Shown here: positions 1-5,578 of the stretch, one piece after another
Layout: each line of letters starts with the position of its first letter
Numbering within the stretch: position 1 is the first letter of the stretch
Assembly: GCA_021129785.1 (NCBI GenBank)
Contig: JAJOKQ010000091.1
Coordinates: 1 to 5,582, forward strand
Source of the DNA: Clostridiales bacterium
GTDB taxonomy: Bacteria > Bacillota > Clostridia > Peptostreptococcales > NVVX01
DNA: 5,582 nucleotides
Reading direction: 5' to 3'
Made by a program: the position numbers and the translations under genes
The notes under the pieces: generated by a model
The model's input: the letters and a program-made list of their open reading frames with translations, nothing else
The model's database searches: none
What the model was told of the DNA's origin: nothing

Positions 1-4
1 AAAA

Positions 5-10
5 TCTCCT
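5..10 (-). promoter_or_regulatory. Shine-Dalgarno-like site for a gene beyond the left edge
   Basis: AGGAGA on the minus strand overlaps the TAG stop of the cpaF gene (CTAGGAGA) and is followed by TTTT to the window end. The same stop-overlapping arrangement is seen between cpaB and the CpaE/TadZ-like gene. It predicts another cotranscribed gene starting a few bases past position 1. In Tad loci this is often tadB. Confidence 0.55.
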
Positions 11-1640
11 AGGTGCAATTAGACTTCTCCATGAAATTCTTCTTAAATTCATCAATTTTATCACCTGAAACATACTGCCCTATTTTGTTAAAATATGCAT
101 CGGTCGGAAGATTTTTAGGAATCCACCTTTGTGTCTTTTCATCATATTTTATTATTTCATTGTATTCGTAGCATTTTTTATAAATCGCTTTTGAGAAATA
201 AATTTGTGCCACATCGATCAAATTATGTATCTTTTCTTCAAGTGTCCCTTTTAATACTGGCTCAATCCCTACTTCATTATTTATAAACACAATTTCTACA
301 ATGCTATCTAGAATGATTCTTCCACATTTTAATTTCTTTAAATGTACAACTAAGTCTAATCCTCTTGCAATATCTTCTTCTGCCTTATCACTATCTACAT
401 ACATTGCTGTTCTCATCATCAAATTTCTACAATTCGTTACTGCTTCAAATGGAGAAATCAAATGAATTGTCGCTCCTACTCCTGCGTTTAGTCTAAGACA
501 AGAGTTGATTAGTTCTGTAATCTCATCTGGTTTCGTGATTTCACCAATATATAGCACATCTCTGGACATTTTTAGCATTATTTGAAATTGTTCCGCTATT
601 GTTCTTTTAGGATTTTCAATTAATGTGATTATGTTTTTTCTTGGATACTTTTTTCTTGCTTGTAATTCATCTTGAGTATCTAGTATGCCTATCCCCCAGT
701 AGTCTGGGACTTTTTCTAGCATAGCTAATAAAAATGTCGATTTCCCAACTCCCATATCACTTCCTGAAACAAGGTGCGATCCTCTTCCTTCTTGATTAAT
801 TAGTAACAACTCATATATCAAATTATCAATTGTACTATATCTGTCCTTCATCTCTTCTAATGTTATTTTTTTTATTGTAAAAATTCTTTCGTTAATTATC
901 AAATCTTCGTCAGTTGCAGTTGCCGAAAATCCTGCCGTGGTAATGCGATTTGAGTTGATTTTTGAAGCTGTCATAGTTGGATTTTGTTCGTCAAATTGTA
1001 TCTTTGAATTTGCAGTAATTTTTTTTTGAATGTTGACAACAATTTCTTTGTTTTTAAAACGCAAAAACTCCAAGTGGATTTTCAGCCCTTTATAAATAAT
1101 ATATATGTAGTCTTTGCCCAATACCCCTATTTCGTTAATCATGTGATGTTGCAAAGTATCAATAACGTTTTGCCCATCATCTAAGCTATATACCAGAGTT
1201 GACAATAGCTTGATTCTTTCTCTCCAGTCACTAAATTTCTGCTTTATTATTTCTTGCTCTTTTTCTACTACTCTTCTTAACATTTGAGAAGTAAAGCATA
1301 TCTCTATATTATATTTCTCAATTATTTCAGACATATCAAAAGAATGTAGTAATATTTCAAATAAAATACCATCCTCATTCTTTAGCAAATTCTCAAAAGA
1401 TATAACAGCATTGATTCTTTCGTCACTGACACTCAGCCCCTCTATTAGAAGCTTTGAATACTGGTTAATAATAAATGTTCTAGCACTTTCATCCCCTAAT
1501 ACCGCTCTATTCTTTAATGCATTAAATTCAGTAATTTCTTCATACGCATGTTCTTTATCAATCTCATATATTTCGCTATATTTATCTACATCTTCAAAAA
1601 TAGACTCTAACTGAATGACGATTTCCTCTAACCTATTCAT
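9..1640 (-). CDS. cpaF: CpaF/TadA-like type II/IV secretion ATPase
   Basis: This is the probable hexameric ATPase that powers assembly of a Tad/Flp-type pilus from the cytoplasmic face. The core is recognisable: an Asp-box-like ILDTQDEL (319-326), Walker A GSDMGVGKST (293-302, K300), a Walker-B-like DVLYIGE (361-367, E367) and a His box ATIHLISP (390-397, H393). Residues about 168-260 resemble the CpaF N2 domain, including a DEQNPTMTASKINSNRIT stretch matching the family's 'P.vDARLpDGsRvN' region. The first ~165 residues are helical and unrecognised, and about 90 residues follow the core. At 543 residues it is somewhat longer than usual CpaF proteins (about 400-480). The common GEVRG motif reads GEITK, so the usual Arg is missing. 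The ATG overlaps the end of the preceding gene by 8 bases, which suggests translational coupling; a weak AGGGTG lies 10 bases upstream. The stop is TAG. The family call is firm, but whether it drives a pilus or another secretion machine is open. Confidence 0.9.
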   Translation of the reverse strand: MNRLEEIVIQLESIFEDVDKYSEIYEIDKEHAYEEITEFNALKNRAVLGDESARTFIINQYSKLLIEGLSVSDERINAVISFENLLKNEDGILFEILLHSFDMSEIIEKYNIEICFTSQMLRRVVEKEQEIIKQKFSDWRERIKLLSTLVYSLDDGQNVIDTLQHHMINEIGVLGKDYIYIIYKGLKIHLEFLRFKNKEIVVNIQKKITANSKIQFDEQNPTMTASKINSNRITTAGFSATATDEDLIINERIFTIKKITLEEMKDRYSTIDNLIYELLLINQEGRGSHLVSGSDMGVGKSTFLLAMLEKVPDYWGIGILDTQDELQARKKYPRKNIITLIENPKRTIAEQFQIMLKMSRDVLYIGEITKPDEITELINSCLRLNAGVGATIHLISPFEAVTNCRNLMMRTAMYVDSDKAEEDIARGLDLVVHLKKLKCGRIILDSIVEIVFINNEVGIEPVLKGTLEEKIHNLIDVAQIYFSKAIYKKCYEYNEIIKYDEKTQRWIPKNLPTDAYFNKIGQYVSGDKIDEFKKNFMEKSNCT

Positions 1641-2493
1641 TTAAATCACACACCCTATTTTTCTCTCCACGTTTTGCGAAGAATTTTCTCATATCCCATT
1701 TTGTATTGTGACACTTTCTTTTCTCTTTATCGAAAAAATAGTTTGCGTAGCTGCTTAGTATATGCTCTGCAATTTTTCTATTTTGCAAGCCGTTCACTGT
1801 TTCTTCACTACTACAGAAAGCATAATTTAGTAGCGTACTGTTATTGCACTCGTTTAGCAAACTCACATCAAAATCCAATTTAAAAATATTTTCGCTTTTA
1901 ACACCTTTTTCTTTTAGTAATCTTTGGATTTTTTCAAAACATATGCCCACTTTTTGCCTATTTATTTCTTTGATATATTTATTTACTATGTAGATATTTT
2001 TTCGGAATAGTTCGCTAGGTCTATTATCTGGTGTCGACAAGTTCACAACATTGATATCCTGCGATAAAATCGTTACAATTACATCTGCTCTTTCTAAGAC
2101 TTCTTTCGTCATCTCTCCTTCTCCTGCAGTTGTATCTGCAATAATAAATGAGTATTCTCTTTTTGATATATCTACTAGCCTCTCAATATCGTTCCTGTCA
2201 ATTTGCAAGCAAATATTTGCAGTCATAATGTCTATCTTCTCATGCACTCGTTTTGTGCATTTCTTAAATAAATTACTTTCGTTTTTCAGTCCAAGATTAT
2301 ATAAATTTTTAAAATCATCAATCCCTTTATTCACTGGCGATGCACTAAGATATCTTGCTACATCTCTATATTTATGATTAAAGTCAACAAGCAAGCAGTT
2401 TTTTTGCGTAATACCTGTAATATTTGCTGCTAAATTAATGGATGAAACCGTCTGTCCTAATCCCTTCTTAGGTGAAGTAACTGCAATAAACAT
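1633..2493 (-). CDS. CpaE/TadZ-like MinD/ParA-family protein with degenerate P-loop
   Basis: This 286-residue protein has the MinD/ParA fold and sits directly upstream of cpaF, the expected place for CpaE/TadZ, which localises Tad machinery. The N-terminus is a deviant Walker A, SPKKGLGQTV (7-16), followed by LAAN, a Walker A'-like LLVDFN (D37) and a Walker-B-like FIIADTT (D120). The lysine normally preceding Thr in GK[TS] is Gln14 (codon CAG), so ATP hydrolysis is doubtful, although K9 matches the signature-lysine position. It lacks the receiver-like N-terminal domain of proteobacterial CpaE and starts straight at the P-loop. The C-terminus (256-280) is strongly basic, with W266 and F271/F272, and may be a membrane-binding helix. 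The start is ATG with AGGTGA 7 bases upstream; the stop TAG lies inside the next gene's first codons. The MinD-family call is firm, and the TadZ role is inferred mostly from context. Confidence 0.85.
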   Translation of the reverse strand: MFIAVTSPKKGLGQTVSSINLAANITGITQKNCLLVDFNHKYRDVARYLSASPVNKGIDDFKNLYNLGLKNESNLFKKCTKRVHEKIDIMTANICLQIDRNDIERLVDISKREYSFIIADTTAGEGEMTKEVLERADVIVTILSQDINVVNLSTPDNRPSELFRKNIYIVNKYIKEINRQKVGICFEKIQRLLKEKGVKSENIFKLDFDVSLLNECNNSTLLNYAFCSSEETVNGLQNRKIAEHILSSYANYFFDKEKRKCHNTKWDMRKFFAKRGEKNRVCDLNE

Positions 2494-2500
2494 ACTACAC

Positions 2501-2506
2501 TCACCT
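2501..2506 (-). promoter_or_regulatory. Shine-Dalgarno of the CpaE/TadZ-like gene, overlapping the cpaB stop
   Basis: AGGTGA on the minus strand shares bases with the TAG stop of the SAF-domain gene (TAGGTGA) and sits seven bases before the ATG at 2493-2491. The overlap and the 11-base gap between genes suggest coupled translation within one mRNA. Confidence 0.7.
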
Positions 2507-3344
2507 ACTCTTCGTCTGAAGCCTGTGAAATTCCATCTCTACTTACAGCTTCACGAGCATTTTTAGTTGTTTTTAGCAAATTGTCTTTTTCTATTAATAA
2601 TTTTTCCATTGCAACTATGTGGTCAAACGTAACATCTGATGCCTTTTGCTCATCGTCTATATACAATCTCGTTTTGAGCACTCCTATTTTTTCTGCCAAA
2701 GATAAATCTCTAAATTGCACCTCATCTACTGCCATCACTATTACGTATCCTTTGCTTTCTTGCTCATCGATGACTCTATTTGAAATACTCTCTATTTTTA
2801 TTTTAGAAACCACTATATCATAATCTCCATTTTGGTAATCTACAATAATGTCTACAAGGTTTCCAGCCTTCACATTTCCATCAACTAGGTTAAATACTGA
2901 ATATTCCTTTAATCTATGCGAATCGCCATATTTTCTTTCATGCTCAATAAAAAAATCTGCTATAAGCTGTTGCCCATATGATAGGTTTTGTGTGCTTACT
3001 TTCCCTAGCAAAGCTTCAATATCACCAGTAGTGTTTCTAGCAACAAATTTAATTGGTATTTCGAGTACTTCAAAATGCTCTTCTATAATTTCCAAACTTA
3101 TTTTTGTATTTTTAGCTAATCCTTTTTCTGATTTAACTACTAATACTTTTTTTGTTGGCATTGCCGTCACATCAATCTCCATGCGTACTCTATTTTCAAC
3201 CAATTCTTTAATTTGAGGAATTTTAATATTGTTGTAATAATAAATGAGTGCAGCAATTATAATGAACGCTACCGCAATTACTAAAAGTGCTTTTTCTTTA
3301 TTGCTTCTCATAAAACATTCATCCTTTACGTTTCTATTTTGCAA
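2505..3344 (-). CDS. cpaB: CpaB/RcpC-like SAF-domain pilus assembly protein
   Basis: This is a single-pass membrane protein of the CpaB/RcpC family, which forms the extracytoplasmic part of Tad pilus machines. One hydrophobic segment (about 19-37) follows a short basic N-terminus. A SAF-like domain spans about 66-131: KVLVVKSEKGLAKNTKIS, then a hydrophobic stretch ending near I97, a GKVSTQNLSYGQQL segment and ADFF. A second domain (about 147-230) has the family's 'V..G..VDIIV' pattern (VKAGNLVDIIVDY, 158-170) and ends in LSLAEKIGVLKTRLYI (214-229), like the C-terminal part of RcpC/CpaB. The tail (about 243-279) is charged and may be helical. The coordinates use a TTG start with a good AAGGAAG six bases upstream; an ATG 11 codons downstream (3309-3311) is the main alternative and would begin MRSNKEK just before the membrane segment. 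No secretin partner is present here. The family call is strong; the exact start is uncertain. Confidence 0.87.
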   Translation of the reverse strand: MQNRNVKDECFMRSNKEKALLVIAVAFIIIAALIYYYNNIKIPQIKELVENRVRMEIDVTAMPTKKVLVVKSEKGLAKNTKISLEIIEEHFEVLEIPIKFVARNTTGDIEALLGKVSTQNLSYGQQLIADFFIEHERKYGDSHRLKEYSVFNLVDGNVKAGNLVDIIVDYQNGDYDIVVSKIKIESISNRVIDEQESKGYVIVMAVDEVQFRDLSLAEKIGVLKTRLYIDDEQKASDVTFDHIVAMEKLLIEKDNLLKTTKNAREAVSRDGISQASDEE

Positions 3345-3350
3345 TTTTAT

Positions 3351-3357
3351 CTTCCTT
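3351..3357 (-). promoter_or_regulatory. Shine-Dalgarno supporting the TTG start of the SAF-domain gene
   Basis: AAGGAAG on the minus strand is six bases before the TTG at 3344-3342, a near-ideal distance. A second site, AAAGGA, precedes the ATG at 3311-3309 by about ten bases, a poorer spacing for a better codon. The two signals leave the start ambiguous by 11 codons. Confidence 0.6.
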
Positions 3358-3405
3358 CAGCTAGTAACGCCTGATCTGATTTATGCTGACTTGATAGACA
3401 AGCGA

Positions 3406-3421
3406 CTACCTTTTAGGGTAG
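3406..3421 (-). repeat. Small hairpin overlapping the kinase stop codon
   Basis: CTACC (3406-3410) and GGTAG (3417-3421) form a perfect 5-base-pair stem with a 6-base loop, and the TAG stop lies within the stem. In the mRNA sense no U-run follows, so it is not a typical intrinsic terminator. It might modulate translation or RNA decay between kinase and cpaB; the stem is short and may have no role. Confidence 0.35.
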
Positions 3422-5343
3422 GCAGTGGCGCAGCTATTTCCCATTAATTTCTTTATCCATCTAGTTTCCCCGACATTGTTTGTATTTTCATTTGGAAAAT
3501 AGTAATTACTTAAGATTCTAAAATCATCATGCAATAAGTTATCTCTCATGCATATTGCAGGTTTTCTTTCTGCTAACCCGCGTAAAATTGCTGCATAATC
3601 GTTTTTCACTGAGAACACATTGCCTATTTCGATTCTGTTGGATTCTTTATATTCTCCATGCGATTCTCTCTGCTCTATCAAATCTAATATTGTATGCTTG
3701 TCCAAAAAATTAATATCAGTGTATTTGTTTATCAACAAATCAATTGTTTCCACTCCCGTCAAACTTTCTGCCATACTCGTAGACAGTCTGTTAATCTGAT
3801 TAATCCTTTGGTCAGTTACAAATAGCACATGATCTGCCATAAGAAAAATGCTTTTTCTTATCTCTTCACTCAAATTATTAGCTAAATCAACAATTACTAC
3901 TTCTGATGTTTTTTTAGAATCACTTATCAACCTCATTATCGAATCATTTGAAATACTACATTCTACGTCTCTATGCTCTGAGTAAACCTTTAAGTGTTTA
4001 TTTATTTTTTTTGCTAATTCTTGATTGTTTCCTTTCCCAATATTGCTTAAACAGCCAATATAGTCCTTATTAAAGTGATAGTACAGATCTTTTTTATCAA
4101 CATCTGTATCAATTATAATGGTATAAATTCTTCTACTGCTAAGTTCATGCGCTAAATTTACTGCAACCGTAGTCTTACCACTACTTTCTAGACTTGTCAC
4201 TACAATTACTACATTGTTTTTTGACCTCTTTTTGCTTCCTCTTCTTTTATTTCCTATGCTTAGTATCCTCTTATCCCTTATTGAATCACTTAGATCGTCA
4301 ATTAGTTCTTCCATATTCTTATATCTGTATTCACTACGCGGCTCAATCATTTTTAATATCACCGTCTTTAATTTAGTAGATATGTTTAAGCCTTTAAGTT
4401 TTTCACGTTCCTCATCAGGAAACATATTTGTTAGTAGGTAATGCATCATAATCCCCAGATTAAAGACATCTGTCCTCTTGTTATATACTCCTTTTTTCTG
4501 CTCCGGCGCTGCAAATTCAACAGTCATTCCTGATACTCTAGCTCTTAACTCTTCATCGGTTTCATGCTCACTCTCACTTGCAATCCCAAAATCAATCAGC
4601 ACCGCTTCACCTTCTGGTGATATTATCACATTTGACGGTTTCATATCTCTATATATAATTTGATTAGGTTTAATATTATGTAAGTAGTCTAGCACCTTTG
4701 CTAATTGCATTCCCCATTTCACTACATCATTTTCATCAAACGTCCCTTCTTCTTCCATTTTTTTTTGCAACGTGCTGCCTTCTACGTAGGTTTGAACAAT
4801 ATATTCACCATATTCATCATTAAACACGTCAATAATTTTAGGTAAACTAATATGATTTAATTTTATCAAAATCTCTTTTTCTGCTTTGTTAACTCTATCT
4901 CCTAGCTTTGCATTGTAAAAATGCTTAATAGCGCAATAATTACCTAACTCAGTATTTTTGCATAAATAAACTCTCCCCATGCTGCCTTCACCTAAAATTT
5001 TAACGATTCTGTATTTCGTCCCAATTATAGTCCCTTTTTTAAAAGCAGCTCTATCATTGTTGCAGTCCTTTGGCTTATTGGTATTTTTGTAGTTTTCTAG
5101 CTCATCTTTCCTGCATATATTGTTTTTTATATACAAGAATTCAGTCTCTAAATTATCTGATTCTATCAATTCTTGTGTCTCAAATTCTTTATGTTTGTTT
5201 TTTCTTCTATGTTTTTCTCTTATATCTAGATAATGATTTTCTTCTTTAAGTATCTTTTCCTCTTTCTTATTGCTTTTATATAAAGATATTATAAGTATCA
5301 ACAGAGAAACTATTATAATAATTGCAGAAATTAAAAATTGCAT
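3406..5343 (-). CDS. Membrane-anchored Ser/Thr protein kinase fused to a MinD/ParA-like P-loop domain
   Basis: This 645-residue fusion protein leads the operon. Residues 2-22 form one membrane segment, and the basic stretch that follows (23-53) places the rest in the cytoplasm. The kinase domain (about 111-355) looks catalytically complete: Gly loop GEGSMGRV (118-125), AIK K140, probable helix-C E155, YRDMKPSN (D233, K235, N238), DFG (251-253), APE (279-281) and D292 of helix F. There are no PASTA repeats, unlike PrkC/PknB. After a Lys/Arg-rich linker (357-376) comes a MinD-like domain: TSLESSGKTT (383-392, K390), a Walker A'-like IIIDTD (409-414) and a Walker-B-like VVIVDLAN (482-489). The signature lysine of deviant Walker A is Leu385. 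A TRWIKKLMG segment (627-635) resembles a MinD membrane-targeting helix. The ATG follows AAGGTG with a 5-base gap. It probably phosphorylates, and perhaps positions, parts of the Tad machine encoded downstream; that role is inferred from context only. Confidence 0.9.
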   Translation of the reverse strand: MQFLISAIIIIVSLLILIISLYKSNKKEEKILKEENHYLDIREKHRRKNKHKEFETQELIESDNLETEFLYIKNNICRKDELENYKNTNKPKDCNNDRAAFKKGTIIGTKYRIVKILGEGSMGRVYLCKNTELGNYCAIKHFYNAKLGDRVNKAEKEILIKLNHISLPKIIDVFNDEYGEYIVQTYVEGSTLQKKMEEEGTFDENDVVKWGMQLAKVLDYLHNIKPNQIIYRDMKPSNVIISPEGEAVLIDFGIASESEHETDEELRARVSGMTVEFAAPEQKKGVYNKRTDVFNLGIMMHYLLTNMFPDEEREKLKGLNISTKLKTVILKMIEPRSEYRYKNMEELIDDLSDSIRDKRILSIGNKRRGSKKRSKNNVVIVVTSLESSGKTTVAVNLAHELSSRRIYTIIIDTDVDKKDLYYHFNKDYIGCLSNIGKGNNQELAKKINKHLKVYSEHRDVECSISNDSIMRLISDSKKTSEVVIVDLANNLSEEIRKSIFLMADHVLFVTDQRINQINRLSTSMAESLTGVETIDLLINKYTDINFLDKHTILDLIEQRESHGEYKESNRIEIGNVFSVKNDYAAILRGLAERKPAICMRDNLLHDDFRILSNYYFPNENTNNVGETRWIKKLMGNSCATAYPKR

Positions 5344-5348
5344 TTTAA

Positions 5349-5354
5349 CACCTT
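5349..5354 (-). promoter_or_regulatory. Shine-Dalgarno of the kinase-MinD gene
   Basis: AAGGTG on the minus strand lies five bases before the ATG at 5343-5341, within an AAAGAAGGTG context. This supports the chosen kinase start, which is also the codon immediately preceding the membrane segment. Confidence 0.75.
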
Positions 5355-5469
5355 CTTTATATTATGTTCACTTGAATTAATATTATCAGTTACTCTATTA
5401 CATGCGATGTTTTATAACTATTCCATTATAACCGTACTCTTGCACCGCCTTGTTAATAGTAACAAAATA

Positions 5470-5498
5470 ACTATACCACAGTAACATTATAAATGCAA
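5470..5498 (-). promoter_or_regulatory. Candidate operon promoter with extended -10
   Basis: Read on the minus strand, TTGCAT (5498-5493) is followed after exactly 17 bases by TATAGT (5475-5470). The -10 is preceded by TGG, giving an extended -10 form, TGGTATAGT (5478-5470). The -35 matches the sigma-A consensus at only 3 of 6 positions, whereas the -10 matches at 5 of 6. Transcription would start near 5463, leaving a leader of about 120 bases before the kinase ATG. Two other TATAAT hexamers (5491-5486 and 5430-5425) lack a suitably spaced -35. Confidence 0.45.
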
Positions 5499-5525
5499 TG
5501 ATAATTTCACAAATATTTATGTTTT

Positions 5526-5559
5526 ATGTTAATTCGCAAAAAAAACGCGTCTCTGTCAA
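5526..5559 (-). promoter_or_regulatory. Perfect -35-like TTGACA with over-long spacer containing T8
   Basis: On the minus strand TTGACA (5559-5554) is a perfect -35 hexamer with T-rich sequence upstream. At the standard 17-base spacing the hexamer is CGAATT, which is a poor -10. TAACAT (5531-5526, 4 of 6 matches) lies 22 bases away, and the spacer includes a run of eight T (5545-5538). As it stands this is probably a weak or inactive promoter, or a chance match. Confidence 0.2.
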
Positions 5560-5560
5560 A

Positions 5561-5578
5561 AAAATACAAAAAATACAA
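5561..5578. repeat. Perfect 9-base tandem repeat, two copies
   Basis: AAAATACAA occurs twice without a gap (5561-5569 and 5570-5578). It is AT-rich and sits just upstream, in the minus-strand sense, of the TTGACA at 5559-5554. It could act like an UP element or be a simple duplication; the copy number cannot be judged beyond the window edge. Confidence 0.5.

Larger units (their letters stand above)
3351..3440. other. GC-rich island spanning the kinase 3' end and the kinase-SAF gap
   Basis: By direct count 42 of these 90 bases are G or C (47%), against about 30% in sampled flanking sequence. The island covers the last ten or so codons of the kinase gene, its stop and most of the intergenic gap. 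It carries a CTACC/GGTAG inverted repeat over the stop codon and a short CTTG/CAAG inverted repeat (3390-3402). It could be a small inserted element, a structured mRNA segment or chance; nothing in it matches a family I recognise. Confidence 0.4.

Noticed and set aside
1411..1614. Plus-strand 67-codon ORF opposite the cpaF gene
   Set aside because: It lies wholly antisense within the strongly supported cpaF reading frame, has low-complexity Ser/Leu-rich content and lacks a convincing ribosome-binding site.
2051..2377. Plus-strand 108-codon ORF opposite the CpaE-like gene
   Set aside because: It is an antisense shadow; its apparent hydrophobicity is a by-product of A-rich coding on the other strand.
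2848..3216. Plus-strand 122-codon ORF opposite the SAF-domain gene
   Set aside because: It is the antisense shadow of a gene with clear CpaB/RcpC motifs; the translation is Ser/Phe-rich with no recognisable domain.
3345..3405. A short open stretch in another frame after the kinase stop (ending SDQALLAEGR) as evidence of a frameshifted kinase C-terminus
   Set aside because: That frame is closed by an in-frame TAA just upstream, so it is only about 20 codons long and cannot extend the kinase without more than one change.
3406..3421. Intrinsic terminator between kinase and SAF-domain genes
   Set aside because: The stem is only 5 base pairs and no U-tract follows in the mRNA sense; the next gene is close by and apparently cotranscribed.
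4194..4663. Plus-strand ORFs opposite the kinase domain, including one that looks membrane-like
   Set aside because: They overlap the conserved kinase core in antisense, and the Leu/Phe/Ser-rich content follows from the complement of Lys/Glu codons.
5425..5430. Perfect TATAAT on the minus strand as the main -10 element
   Set aside because: No acceptable -35 lies 16-18 bases upstream (the 17-base position reads ACAAGG) and no TGn precedes it; TTAACA is 20 bases away.
5535..5550. CGC-A8-CGCG as a terminator hairpin of an upstream gene
   Set aside because: Only about three bases can pair around the A8 tract, so no stable stem forms.
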